NCBI RefSeq assembly: GCF_963664135.1
Contig: NZ_OY760905.1
Coordinates: forward strand, 1,824,736 to 1,888,735
From: an uncultured Acetobacterium sp.
Lineage (GTDB): Bacteria; Bacillota; Clostridia; Eubacteriales; Eubacteriaceae
Direction: 5' to 3'
Length of the DNA: 64,000 bases
In this document: positions 52,372 to 61,433 of the stretch, piece by piece
Layout of the letters: every line of letters starts with the position of its first letter
Position numbering within the stretch: the stretch's first letter is position 1
Notes under the pieces: generated by a model
The model's database searches: none
The model's input: only the letters and a program-made list of their open reading frames with translations
What the model was told of the DNA's origin: nothing
Made by a program: the position numbers and the translations under genes

Positions 52372-53059
52372 AGGAATTCTCACTTATTCGGCACTACTTT
52401 TCCCACTAACGTTTTTCTTTATGTCACCCTATGTTATTCTCATGTCGGCCACCAATGGCATTATAAACGGCAGTGCCCTGTTCTTTGGATCATTGCTGCT
52501 GTTCTCCATCCTGGGCAGTCGTCTGTTCTGTGGCTGGCTTTGTCCAGGCGGAGCGATTCAGGAACAGGCCGCCCATTCCAACAGCAAAGCCTGGAACGGC
52601 AAATGGAAAGATAAATCAAAATACATTATCTGGTTTTTCTGGTTAGCTTTTGTTCTCTTTTTATTGATCAGCAATCGTCCTCTTGATGTTAATTTTTTTA
52701 ATCTATTCAGTCTGGACAGCCACATTTTTGTCATCTATATGATTGTTGTCACCCTGATTTACGTCTTTGCATTGGCAACCGGAAAAAGAGGCATGTGTCA
52801 TAGTTTATGCTGGATGGCGCCCTTTATGATCATCGGAGAAAAATGTGCTGATTTTTTACACATTCCCCGATTCAGACTAAAGGCCGAAAATCAGAACTGT
52901 ATTTCCTGCGGACGCTGTAATAAGCAGTGCCCAATGAGCCTTGATGTTGTTGAAATGGTTAAAACCAATCAAATGGATTCAAACGAATGTATCGATTGTC
53001 TGGAATGTGCAGATATTTGCCCCAAACAGGTGATTCAATTTGGCATCACCAAAAAATGA
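52352..53059 (+). CDS. NapH-like membrane ferredoxin (4Fe-4S binding)
   Basis: A 235-residue membrane-bound electron-transfer protein. Four to five helices are interrupted by two cysteine motifs at the membrane surface, GSRLFCGWLCPGGAIQE and MCHSLCWMAPF, and the C-terminus has two 4Fe-4S sequences, CISCGRCNKQCP and CIDCLECADICP. It likely passes electrons from quinol or a flavoprotein to a partner on the cytoplasmic side. The start overlaps padR by 20 bases (GGAGTTAC before ATG), indicating translational coupling. It is the longer homologue of the protein near 12.5 kb. Confidence 0.88.
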   Translation: MKQKIRKGILTYSALLFPLTFFFMSPYVILMSATNGIINGSALFFGSLLLFSILGSRLFCGWLCPGGAIQEQAAHSNSKAWNGKWKDKSKYIIWFFWLAFVLFLLISNRPLDVNFFNLFSLDSHIFVIYMIVVTLIYVFALATGKRGMCHSLCWMAPFMIIGEKCADFLHIPRFRLKAENQNCISCGRCNKQCPMSLDVVEMVKTNQMDSNECIDCLECADICPKQVIQFGITKK

Positions 53060-53255
53060 ATCATTTCTGAATACATCGCGCTGGTTTAATTGTTAGGCGT
53101 AGAAACAATTTCGGCCTTCTCAATAGTATTGATTAGTGCTTCAATAATCACCTATATTTCTTAGGTCATCGACTAAAAACAAATAGTATATAAAAATAAA
53201 AAACATGTTATACTATTTTCAATAGGATTAATTGGATCAGGAAAGGAATAATACT

Positions 53256-53975
53256 ATGTTTGCAGAATTTGGTGGATTGTTTGGTTGGCTTTTGATCGTT
53301 TCATTTGGATGTACCCTATTAAATTATTGCGTGAAATTTGTGAATAAAAAATGGGGTAAAAAGATTTCAGCCAATGATTTTGGCAAAAAATTAATGAAAT
53401 TACTAATGACCGTTTTCGTCCGACATCACAAGTTTTTTGGTTTATTAACAGCGGCACTGCTGATTACCCACTTTGCAATTCAATTTAGTCGATTTGGCAT
53501 TAGTGTAACTGGCTTATTGGCTGCCGCATTAATTATTTCCCAGGCCTCTTTAGGTATCTTTGCAACACTTGCGCACCGACCTCGTAAGGGTGCGTGGTTT
53601 GTTGCCCACCGGACAATCGCAATTTTAATTATCTTTGGTATCGCCTTTCATTTGTTAGCACCTTATGCGCTGAATAGTATATTGCCAAAAAGTTCAACCG
53701 CTTTAGCACAATCAAACATAGCAACAAGCAATCAAACCAGTAGTCAAACGAGTTTTACCAAGGATGAGCTGGCAAAATATAATGGCAAAAATGGTAATGC
53801 CGCATATGTAGCATACAAAAACGTTGTCTATGATGTTACGAACAATCGACAATGGGTAAACGGTTGACACAATGGTCACAGCGCCGGCACTGATTTAACC
53901 CAGGTTCTTTCGGCTTCTCCCCATGGAGAAAGTGTGCTTAAGGATCTTCCAGTGGTCGGCGCATATGTAAATTGA
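53256..53975 (+). pseudogene. Membrane haem protein with C-terminal cytochrome-b5-like domain, in-frame TGA
   Basis: A 239-codon frame with an in-frame TGA at codon 204 (53865-53867). The N-terminal part has three to four helices with histidines in RHHKFFG, THFAIQF and HRTIAIL, suggesting a b-type cytochrome. Residues ~175-239 resemble a haem/steroid-binding cytochrome-b5-like domain: NVVYDVTNNRQWVNG, TGA, HNGHSAGTDLTQVL, SPHGESVL and LPVVGAYV. CGA to TGA is a single transition, making nonsense the simplest reading; decoding as selenocysteine is conceivable in this type of organism. AAAGGA precedes the ATG. Confidence 0.7.
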
Positions 53976-54082
53976 TGTAACTGATAACATAATCTTTAGT
54001 GTTTCCGACAAATAGAAATGGTGACTCTGCACTGAAAAGAATAAATACTCACATAGCCAAAAGAAATCAAAAGGAGATGCGC

Positions 54083-54928
54083 TTGAGCAAAGATACATTA
54101 TTGAGCATCGGAGAGCTCGTAAAAATATGCAAAGTCTCTCATAAAACTTTACGTTATTATGATCAATTAGGTCTTTTAAAACCCGCGTTAGTCAATCAAA
54201 ATAACAATTACCGTTTTTATAAGAAATCACAGATTACCCGCTTAACGGCGATCAAACAATTGCAGGAATTGGGTATTTCACTCGAGGATATCAGCACCTT
54301 TTATAACCAAAATACGTCCTCAACTATTTTTGACAATTTGAATCATCTTTTAGCGACCCAAGAAGCAAGTATCAAAAATGAAATTGCCTTACTTTCTGAC
54401 AAACTCAAAAAAATCTGTATCATGAAATCCCATTATGCAGAGATCACGAGAAATTTAAGTGGCAATGAACCTGAAACTATTTTAATCAAAGAAATTCCTG
54501 AACGAACCATCATATACATAGAATACAATGGCGATTATCCTTCTTCAATTTTCAGAGATACTTACAAAATGATTTTAGACCGACTTCAGGCACAGGGTAT
54601 GGATTTTAGTAATATCTGTTCACCACCGTTGTCAATCAAAACGAATGCCACTAACTCACAGCCGCTCAATTTAAAAATCGGGTATGCCATAAAATCGCCA
54701 TTAGGATTTGAAGACTTTAAAATTCTAACGATACCAGCAGGGAACTACGCCTGTGTTCTTCATAAAGGAAATTACGATTCACTTCAGGAACTGGTTCTTG
54801 ATAAACTGTTCAGTGATTCATTAAATGATGAAATTTCCAACCGAACCACTACGCTTGAAATCTACTACATCAGTGAAACAACTACCGACATGACTGATCT
54901 TTTTTTAACTGAAATTCAAATTTTATAA
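54083..54928 (+). CDS. MerR-family regulator with GyrI-like effector domain
   Basis: A ~281-residue activator. LSIGELVKICKVSHKTLRYY and GISLEDISTFYN form the MerR DNA-binding domain; a coiled-coil helix follows, and the C-terminal ~150 residues are a GyrI-like ligand domain (ETILIKEIPERTIIYIEY and YACVLHKGNYDSLQE), a combination used by multidrug-sensing regulators such as BmrR. AAGGAG is spaced for a TTG start; an in-frame ATG two codons earlier overlaps the site. It is followed by creatininase- and CAT-family genes, which are candidate targets. Confidence 0.85.
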   Translation: MSKDTLLSIGELVKICKVSHKTLRYYDQLGLLKPALVNQNNNYRFYKKSQITRLTAIKQLQELGISLEDISTFYNQNTSSTIFDNLNHLLATQEASIKNEIALLSDKLKKICIMKSHYAEITRNLSGNEPETILIKEIPERTIIYIEYNGDYPSSIFRDTYKMILDRLQAQGMDFSNICSPPLSIKTNATNSQPLNLKIGYAIKSPLGFEDFKILTIPAGNYACVLHKGNYDSLQELVLDKLFSDSLNDEISNRTTTLEIYYISETTTDMTDLFLTEIQIL

Positions 54929-55000
54929 ATACCATTTGACCCTCTCCCTAGGGAAGGCTTTATGATTAAATTAATAATGAACGCTAAGGAGAAATTTACA

Positions 55001-55819
55001 ATGGAATATTCTATTTTTAAAGACACATTGGTGGATCTGCCCTATCCTGAAATTGAAGCATCAATCAAGCAGAATGCTTGTGTGTTGTTGCCAGTTTCTG
55101 TTGTTGAAGAACATGGTCCGCATTTATGCACCGGAACAGATATTTATTTAACTCAGGCTTTGTGTCAGAAGGTTAAACAAAAGCTTGAAGATCAAAATCA
55201 AGCGGTCCTTATTGCGCCGCCATTTTATTGGGGTGTAAACAGTATTACAGATGGCTTTGTTGGCTCTTTTTCAATCAAGCCTGAAACAATGACAATGATG
55301 CTTCTGGAAATTTTAGAAAATTTAAACAAATGGGGATTTAAAAAAATATTTTTGCTAAATTTTCATGGCGATTTTATTCATATTAAAACAATCGCTGCGA
55401 TTGTCACCAAAGCAAATGCCAAAAATATTGAAGCCTATTTTTTAATCGATCGGCACTTAATTTCGCGAATGGACTTAAATAAAGAGGCGATCTATTTAGT
55501 GCCGGTCGAATTGGATCCAAATAAAGCGATGCTTGAAACCAATGTCATTGATCTTCATGCCGGTGCAACGGAAACAAGCTGGATGGTACTTTCCTACCCT
55601 AAACTGGTTAATACTGAAAAAGCAAACGCTTTGAAATCAACCAACTTGACATTTGCCGATTTAAAACAATGGGTCAATGGTGGCGAAATTGCCAAAAGCA
55701 TGACGCCGTTAGGCTATTGTGGCAATCCATCAAATATTGATTTAGAAAAAATAGCAACAATTGAAGATACGATTGCCGAAAAATATGTAGCTGAAATAAT
55801 TAATGTATGTCGTGATTAA
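55001..55819 (+). CDS. Creatininase-family amidohydrolase
   Basis: A 272-residue metal-dependent amidohydrolase of the creatininase/MftE type. Metal-site motifs are seen in VSVVEEHGPHLCTGTDIYL, LLNFHGDF and the HAGATETSWMVL segment. GFVGSFSIKPET corresponds to the usual G-T-x-S-x region. The start is set at MEYSIFK because AAGGAG precedes it. Members cleave cyclic or peptide amides; here no mycofactocin or creatinine genes are seen, so the substrate is unknown. It follows a drug-sensing-type MerR regulator by 72 bases. Confidence 0.85.
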   Translation: MEYSIFKDTLVDLPYPEIEASIKQNACVLLPVSVVEEHGPHLCTGTDIYLTQALCQKVKQKLEDQNQAVLIAPPFYWGVNSITDGFVGSFSIKPETMTMMLLEILENLNKWGFKKIFLLNFHGDFIHIKTIAAIVTKANAKNIEAYFLIDRHLISRMDLNKEAIYLVPVELDPNKAMLETNVIDLHAGATETSWMVLSYPKLVNTEKANALKSTNLTFADLKQWVNGGEIAKSMTPLGYCGNPSNIDLEKIATIEDTIAEKYVAEIINVCRD

Positions 55820-55902
55820 TGATCCCGAAGCCTTAGTATTGATATTCCTTTTAAGGTTTGCTATCGACAATGGAGAAGTGAATTTTTAGCCTTTATGCAA
55901 TC

Positions 55903-56007
55903 ATGGTCTTGCATCCAACCTATAAATTCGGAGATTCTATTATTTTAACCGTGGCAGTCCACGGTGATATTGAAGATAATCTTAGAAAAAAACAGGTGAT
56001 GAATTAA
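55903..56007 (+). CDS. Small frame upstream of the CAT-family gene, possibly a remnant
   Basis: Encodes 34 residues (LHPTYKFGDSIILTVAVHGD and a Lys-rich end) and stops two bases before the CAT start. A CCGTGG/CCACGG stem lies inside. No ribosome site is clear; it may be a C-terminal gene remnant. Confidence 0.25.
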   Translation: MVLHPTYKFGDSIILTVAVHGDIEDNLRKKQVMN

Positions 56008-56009
56008 TT

Positions 56010-56642
56010 ATGGATAATAATTATAAAATTATTGACGAAAAGAACTGGAAACGAGCAGTTCATTGTGCGGTCTTTCGGAATAGTGTCGAACCAGCATTTT
56101 GTGTAACACTTGAATTGGATATTACCAATTTTTTAAAAAAAATCAAAGCGCGAAATTATTCGTTCACAATGGCGATGATTTTTGCCGTTGCAAAATGTGC
56201 CAATGCGATAGAAGAATTCCGTTACCGATTCCTGGATGGAAACATTGTCTTGTTTGAGCAGATTAGTACCGCCTTTACTTATTTGAATAAGGATACCGAA
56301 CTGTTTAAAGTCGTCACGGTACCAATGAAAGATTCGATCGCAGCGTACGTTGCTTTAGCAACCAAAACAGCTTCAGAACAAGAAGAATATTTTACTGGCC
56401 CCCTGGGAAATGATGTATTTCAATTTTCACCGCTTCCCTGGTTTTCATTTACGCAGATCTCTCACACGAATTCAGGAAAAAAAGACAATGCCACACCACT
56501 TTTTGACTGGGGTAAATATTTCATGCGAGATGGAAAAACGGTCCTACCTTTTTCCGTTCAAGCACACCATTCTTTTGTCGATGGCATTCATATTGGCAAA
56601 TTGATTGATTCCCTTCAGGATTTTTTAAATGAATGCGACTGA
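56010..56642 (+). CDS. Chloramphenicol-acetyltransferase-family protein
   Basis: A 210-residue CAT-fold trimeric acetyltransferase. FCVTLELDITNF and FSFTQISHTNSG are core strands, and the catalytic histidine lies in AHHSFVDGIHIGK, where the motif is HHxxxDGxH. The order matches the CatA family. AGGTGATG precedes the ATG. It would transfer acetyl from acetyl-CoA to a hydroxyl; whether chloramphenicol is the substrate is not certain, since many chromosomal members have other roles. Adjacent MerR/GyrI-type regulator suits a drug-response unit. Confidence 0.85.
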   Translation: MDNNYKIIDEKNWKRAVHCAVFRNSVEPAFCVTLELDITNFLKKIKARNYSFTMAMIFAVAKCANAIEEFRYRFLDGNIVLFEQISTAFTYLNKDTELFKVVTVPMKDSIAAYVALATKTASEQEEYFTGPLGNDVFQFSPLPWFSFTQISHTNSGKKDNATPLFDWGKYFMRDGKTVLPFSVQAHHSFVDGIHIGKLIDSLQDFLNECD

Positions 56643-56780
56643 CGCTTTGATAACAAAAATAAAATGAATCAAAACGGCCATTATTTGTTTGTAAAATTCA
56701 TTCCCACATTAATCTAAGCTATGAGTTGCTTAACCCACAAATCGTAACCGCTATTTTTTTCAATATAATGTTTTTCTAAT

Positions 56781-56806
56781 AAAAAGACACCCTAAGATGT
56801 CTTTTT
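56781..56806. terminator. Bidirectional terminator
   Basis: AAAAAGACA/TGTCTTTTT with an 8-base loop, between the CAT gene and a small minus-strand gene. Confidence 0.85.
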
Positions 56807-56835
56807 ATTATTCGTTTGACTCTATCTTATTTAAT

Positions 56836-57009
56836 TTAAGAAAGGCTATCCATGTATTTCTTAAAAATCTCAGATCCATCGACCCCATTTTCATCCGCAA
56901 GTTTCCAGATCAGTTCTTGTATTTTAGGTAAAGCTTGAGAAAATGGTAAATCCTTTAACTCGGTAGCAACGACATCATTAACTTTTTTTAATATTTCCTG
57001 TTCATTCAT
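56836..57009 (-). CDS. Small uncharacterised protein
   Basis: A 57-residue acidic helical protein with no recognised domain. LPFSQALPKIQELIWKLADE and SEIFKKYMDSL are its clearest helices. The start was placed at MNEQEIL because a perfect AGGAGG lies eight bases upstream, giving a strong reason to think it is translated. It lies upstream of a bidirectional terminator and beside the glutaredoxin-like gene on the same strand, 174 bases away. Function unknown. Confidence 0.6.
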   Translation of the reverse strand: MNEQEILKKVNDVVATELKDLPFSQALPKIQELIWKLADENGVDGSEIFKKYMDSLS

Positions 57010-57183
57010 TTCCTTCACCTCCTGTGTATTTAATTTGATCCTGATCTTTAAAGCTATTTAGGCAATTAAGTGCGTGGAAACTATAAAAGCTGACTTTTTT
57101 CAATTATCTTGTGCAACTTATCGCTTTTTATTTTTAATAAATATAGTGACCTAACCTTCATTAATTAAGCTACTGCGTTTGAT

Positions 57184-57519
57184 TCAATGTGAAGCAACGC
57201 TACTTTTACATTTTGGACAGCGAACATTAATTGTTCCCTTATTGGTTGGTACTCGAAGTTTTGCATGACAATTTGGGCATTCAACTATACGATGGTCGAC
57301 CAGCTCAAGTATTTTATCTTTATCCAGTCCAACAACCACATCATCGCCGATAAAGAATGTTGGCACCCCATTAATATTTCTTCGGGCAAGTTCATTTCGG
57401 GCTTCCGTGTCAACATTGATATCTTTTTCAATATATTGAATGTGATTTTGTGCCAGAAAATCTTTTGCCATTTTGCAATATGAACAGGTTTTTGTTGTTA
57501 ACAAAATTACATCTTTCAT
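57184..57519 (-). CDS. Glutaredoxin-like protein with C-terminal zinc ribbon
   Basis: A 111-residue cytosolic thiol-redox protein. Residues 1-~75 are a glutaredoxin/NrdH-like fold with the CSYC active site in TKTCSYCKMAKDFL, the cis-Pro in NGVPTFFIGD and GLDKDKILEL. The last ~30 residues form a zinc-ribbon-like unit, CPNCHAKLRVPTNKG and RCPKCKS, which is not normal for glutaredoxins. It may recruit a metal or partner protein. GGAGG lies before the ATG. No reductase is adjacent. Confidence 0.85.
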   Translation of the reverse strand: MKDVILLTTKTCSYCKMAKDFLAQNHIQYIEKDINVDTEARNELARRNINGVPTFFIGDDVVVGLDKDKILELVDHRIVECPNCHAKLRVPTNKGTINVRCPKCKSSVASH

Positions 57520-57654
57520 TGTGTTTCTCCTCCATTCTTCTGATCGAAATTTTATTTTATGATAATCTAATCATACCAGACTTATTACCCCAAACTCAGT
57601 GATTTCATCACTATTACTAACCATTCTGATAAATTTTTAGATGTTTATGAGGAT

Positions 57655-57690
57655 AATTAAAAAGCAGCGGATTATTGAAAATCCGCTGCT
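57655..57690 (-). terminator. Terminator downstream of the MarR-MFS operon
   Basis: AGCAGCGGATT/AATCCGCTGCT with a short loop; on the minus strand it is followed by TTTTTAATT. About 160 unassigned bases separate it from the MFS stop. Confidence 0.75.
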
Positions 57691-57856
57691 CAGAAATAGT
57701 GAAGTGAAAAAAGATGTCGAAACTTTTCTCACTTTCGAAATTGTAACTGTTTATACTTAAATGCATCTGTAAATTAATAATCATTAAGAAATAGCCAAGA
57801 TTTAATGCCCTAATATCCACTACAAAGATTATTTCTCACCCATTATCACGCCTGCC

Positions 57857-59320
57857 TTATTTCTGACTGACACCTATTTCATTTTCCAGAACCATGGTTT
57901 TGTCCATTGCTCTGGACTTTTTTCCAATCAGTCGCAGTAAGGTTAATACCGCTCCAATCAGACAGATTACCGCCGCTGCGATATAGACGATTCGCATGCC
58001 GTTGATAAAAGCTACATTTTGGCCGATCACATAATCAGTCACATGATAACCCAGTTCTGAGCTCATGCTACCGTAGAGCAACGTAGTGGCCAGGGCAATC
58101 CCGCAAACCATTCCCATATTTCGGACCAGTGCGTTGATGCTCCCGGCAATCCCCAGTTGATGTTTTCCAACCGTCGACATGATCAGTGAATTATTAGGTG
58201 ATTGGAACAAGCCCATCCCCACCGATAAGACGACAATGAAAATAACCAAGGTCATTAGCGTCGACTGTTCCGTCAAGGTTGACATCAAGAACAAACCCAG
58301 ACTGATGAGTAGCAACCCAATGAAGGTTAACATTTCAGATCCAATTTTGTCGGACACATGACCACTCAGGGGTGCCAGCACCGTCAAAATCAATGGGAAA
58401 ATCATCATGATTAAACCAGCCTGCGCTGGTGAATAGAGCATCACATCCTGAAGATAAAATGGTTGAATGATACTATTGCAAAAAAGCCCGATAAAGGTAA
58501 TGAAGGCACAAAAAACGCTCAGTGAAAACAATTTATTTTTAAAGATATCCAATGGAATCAATGGGTGTTCACGTTTTTGTTCAACCAGAATAAAGGCGAT
58601 AAATGACAGTATCGATACAATAAAGCCGGTCAGGATCAGCGGATTGGAAAAGCCCAAACTTTGCAATTGTCCCAGTGCGACAAACAGTGGCACAATACTT
58701 AGCATAAACAACGCCGCCCCCAACATATCCAGCCTGCCAGTAGCTTTTCGATTACTTCTAGGCAGTAACTTGATGGCAAAGAATAAAACAACCACCCCTA
58801 CCGGAACATTAATTAGAAAAATATATTCCCAACTGGAGGCCCCGACAATGATTCCTCCCAAACCAGGACCAACCAATGATCCCAATGCCACGGAAGTACC
58901 AATAAATCCCAGTGCTTTTCCCCGTTCGGTGGCCGGAAAAACCTGAGCAATAATCCCCTGGTTGTTAGCCATGGTTGCGGCGGCACCAACTGCCTGAACA
59001 ATCCGCGCGCCGATGAGGACCGGAAACGCATTAGTGATCCCGCATAGTAGCGACCCCAACGTAAATAGCGCAATCCCAAAGGTGAATATTTTTGTCTTGC
59101 CCAGCATATCCCCCAGTTTTCCAAAAATCAGGATAATCCCCACAATGACAATTAAATAACTGGTCACTACCAGTTGGATCTGGGATGTATCAACATCCAA
59201 TGCCCGGGCCATCTGCGGTAGTGCCACATTGACAATACTACTGTCCAGAGTTGCCATAAATGTGGACATAACTACAATAAGCAGTATCGGCCATTTGTTT
59301 TTTTCATATGTTTTTTCCAT
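57857..59320 (-). CDS. MFS drug efflux transporter, DHA2 (EmrB/QacA) family
   Basis: A 487-residue transporter with 14 predicted helices. STFMATLDSSIVNVALP is motif D1, FGKLGDMLGKTKIF motif A, and GARIVQAVGAAATM motif B; GSLVGPGLGGIIVGASSW motif C identifies a drug/proton antiporter. AGGAGG precedes the chosen ATG. It overlaps the upstream MarR gene by 17 bases and shares its promoter, so expression is expected to rise when the repressor binds its ligand. The substrate range cannot be read from sequence. Confidence 0.92.
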   Translation of the reverse strand: MEKTYEKNKWPILLIVVMSTFMATLDSSIVNVALPQMARALDVDTSQIQLVVTSYLIVIVGIILIFGKLGDMLGKTKIFTFGIALFTLGSLLCGITNAFPVLIGARIVQAVGAAATMANNQGIIAQVFPATERGKALGFIGTSVALGSLVGPGLGGIIVGASSWEYIFLINVPVGVVVLFFAIKLLPRSNRKATGRLDMLGAALFMLSIVPLFVALGQLQSLGFSNPLILTGFIVSILSFIAFILVEQKREHPLIPLDIFKNKLFSLSVFCAFITFIGLFCNSIIQPFYLQDVMLYSPAQAGLIMMIFPLILTVLAPLSGHVSDKIGSEMLTFIGLLLISLGLFLMSTLTEQSTLMTLVIFIVVLSVGMGLFQSPNNSLIMSTVGKHQLGIAGSINALVRNMGMVCGIALATTLLYGSMSSELGYHVTDYVIGQNVAFINGMRIVYIAAAVICLIGAVLTLLRLIGKKSRAMDKTMVLENEIGVSQK

Positions 59321-59765
59321 TAATCTCCTCCTCAATTCTCAGCTGCTTGGTTCGCGCAAATATTTTTTTCATGGACGATAACGTAACCGCCTTCTCTTCC
59401 GGGGATAAATCCACCGTGATTAAATCGACAATCTCCTGAATTCCACCATGAATTTGAGGCAGTATCGCTTTCGCTTTTTCTGTCAAATATAATTGATAGG
59501 CCCGACAATCTCCATCTTTTTCTAATTTATAGACATAACCCAGTTCAATCAGCCGTTTGATGGTACGGGTGGTCATCGCCTTGTCATTGCCGATTTTTTT
59601 GCTTATTTCATGGAGGCTGACGCCCTCGCTTCGTTCCAAAATAAAGAGATACGGCATCGACCCACTGCTCAAATCAAATTTTTTTAACATCTTATCCAGA
59701 TGAATCTGGTTATTTCTGAATATTTTATTGTTGAGCATAATGAAATGCATGTTTTCAATTTCCAC
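59304..59765 (-). CDS. MarR-family repressor of the MFS transporter
   Basis: A ~153-residue winged-helix repressor. VSLHEISKKIGNDKAMTTRTI is the recognition region and EKDGDCRAYQLYLTEKAKAI the wing; the C-terminus is helical for dimerisation. The start is a GTG with GGGAG eight bases upstream; a GTG three codons earlier and an ATG eight codons later are alternatives. The downstream MFS gene overlaps by 17 bases. Two palindromic sites upstream support autoregulation. Confidence 0.88.
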   Translation of the reverse strand: MEIENMHFIMLNNKIFRNNQIHLDKMLKKFDLSSGSMPYLFILERSEGVSLHEISKKIGNDKAMTTRTIKRLIELGYVYKLEKDGDCRAYQLYLTEKAKAILPQIHGGIQEIVDLITVDLSPEEKAVTLSSMKKIFARTKQLRIEEEINGKNI

Positions 59766-59784
59766 TGTTATCACTCCCTTTTAA

Positions 59785-59829
59785 TTGACTTGTCAACTAT
59801 ATTATAGATTTATTCTGTTGAGTTGTCAA
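59785..59829. promoter_or_regulatory. Paired operators of the MarR-MFS operon
   Basis: TTGACTTGTCAA and TTGAGTTGTCAA, each followed by CTATAT, are centred 33 bp apart (about three turns), just upstream of the repressor gene. Confidence 0.8.
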
Positions 59830-59935
59830 CTATATATTTTTCAAGTTATTGTCAACAGCACACTCATCACTGAAAATCACTCGAATAAAATATACCACCT
59901 ATTACTACGCTCTCATCTGAGTACGACATTCATTC

Positions 59936-59964
59936 TTGACTTTGCAATTAAAAATAGCTAGGAT
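59936..59964 (+). promoter_or_regulatory. Candidate promoter for the downstream TetR gene
   Basis: TTGACT and TAGGAT separated by 17 bases, about 155 bases before the TetR start. Nothing else is seen in the interval. Confidence 0.5.
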
Positions 59965-60118
59965 AGTATAGACAACAAATCATGGTTGTTAAAAATCCTT
60001 ACCTGGTCACTTGACACTTATTATTGTATAACCGGTTTAATTCATTAACTTGGACGGATAGCATTTAGAATCAAGAATTAACGGGAACATCCCGACTCCT
60101 ATTTGAGAAGGTAATTTT

Positions 60119-60694
60119 ATGGAAAAAGAAATCAGTCGCAGAGACAGAAAAAAACTTCAGGTCCTCAACACTCTGGTTGAGGTGACAATGAAGCTGTTTA
60201 TTGAAAAAGGGTTTGAAGAAACAACCATATCAGAAATTGCAACAATTGCAGATATGGGCACCGGAACATTTTATAATTATTTCCATTCAAAAGAGGATCT
60301 TCTTAAATATGTTCTGGCAAAAAAACTGGATCAAACAAAGGACTCTTTGGAAGCGTTAAACCACTCGTCAATGAGTCCTCCGGAAAAAATTGCTCAAATT
60401 TTATTAACCATCGGCAATATTTTTAAGGAAAATCAGCAATTATTTAACTTGTGCAATCGCCATCTTTCACTGATGGGACCACCTCATGGTACTGAATTCA
60501 GAGATATTTTAGTCAACATGATCCACGAAGGACAAAAAAATGGCGACTTCAGAAACGACATTCCCATTGAAATGATCACTGAACTGTTTATGGGTTTAAT
60601 CAAATCTGCAATCACCAGTCATTCGAAAATCCCGTTTGAGACAAACCTGAGTTGCAAGCTAAGTTTATTTATGGATGGGCTTTTGGAAAAATAA
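60119..60694 (+). CDS. TetR/AcrR-family regulator
   Basis: A 191-residue repressor. LVEVTMKLFIEKGFEETTIS, EIATIADMGTGTFYNYFHSK and EDLLKYVL form the helix-turn-helix region with the typical TxGxxYxxF pattern. The C-terminal ligand domain is of the general AcrR type. GAAGG precedes the ATG. It converges on the DUF3786 gene; the palindrome in front of that gene (61.44 kb) could be its target, but that is inference. No other gene is coupled. Confidence 0.9.
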   Translation: MEKEISRRDRKKLQVLNTLVEVTMKLFIEKGFEETTISEIATIADMGTGTFYNYFHSKEDLLKYVLAKKLDQTKDSLEALNHSSMSPPEKIAQILLTIGNIFKENQQLFNLCNRHLSLMGPPHGTEFRDILVNMIHEGQKNGDFRNDIPIEMITELFMGLIKSAITSHSKIPFETNLSCKLSLFMDGLLEK

Positions 60695-60745
60695 TACCAC
60701 GATAAGCCGACATTGGTCCATCTCTTTATGATTGATCATTTTTAA

Positions 60746-61375
60746 TTATCCCAGTCGGTTTAATCCTGCCGCATCGATAAGACGATTCACAAGATCACCG
60801 CCAATGCCAATGACGGTTTCCTCATGGGTGAAATCGGTGATTTTTTCATCAAACAGGATGGTTGCCTGGGCCAGTAGTTCATCATCTCCGTCCCAGAAAA
60901 GAAATCGAATTGGCATACAGGTGAATGCCATTGCCTGAAATCCGGCATCTGAATTTGACAACCGTTCAAAGCCCAGTTTTTCTCCAGCCTTGATTAATTC
61001 TTGGGTTTTACCTTCAAATGTTTTGGCAAAGGGAATCAGCGTTGATTTTTTAAACGCCGGACTAAATGGTGCTGCGCCTCTCAGTTCGTGCAAGGGAATA
61101 AAATTATTGGAATTTCTGGGTGCTTCTTTAGAAAAATAAAATAAATGATAAATGGCTGATTGCGTATAGAAATCCACCTCTTCTTCTGGTTTTTCAATGT
61201 TATGAATTTTGGCATCCGATCGGTTAATCTCATAATCAACACCAAAATAAGTGATCGGTAAATTATTTTCATTGTATCCGGGCAGTCCCAGGGCGGCGTA
61301 GCGTTCTTCGTAGTCAAACTCCAGCGCCTTTAATCGCCAATATTCACACACATTTTTGTAATTGTCTTTTTGCAT
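60746..61375 (-). CDS. DUF3786 protein, second paralogue
   Basis: A 209-residue paralogue of the gene near 31 kb. The hallmark IRFLFWDGDDELLAQATILFD is conserved (written here in part: FLFWDGDDE), followed by TDFTHEET, and LHELRGAAPFSPAFKK matches the second conserved area. There is no signal peptide. GGAGGAG lies before the ATG. A symmetric operator-like site lies 60 bases upstream. Function unknown; two copies in one 64-kb window suggests a role this organism relies on. Confidence 0.82.
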   Translation of the reverse strand: MQKDNYKNVCEYWRLKALEFDYEERYAALGLPGYNENNLPITYFGVDYEINRSDAKIHNIEKPEEEVDFYTQSAIYHLFYFSKEAPRNSNNFIPLHELRGAAPFSPAFKKSTLIPFAKTFEGKTQELIKAGEKLGFERLSNSDAGFQAMAFTCMPIRFLFWDGDDELLAQATILFDEKITDFTHEETVIGIGGDLVNRLIDAAGLNRLG

Positions 61376-61433
61376 ATCCAGTTCTCCTCCATTTTCTATT
61401 CATGCTTTGATAAATTATTTTATGAACGCCATC

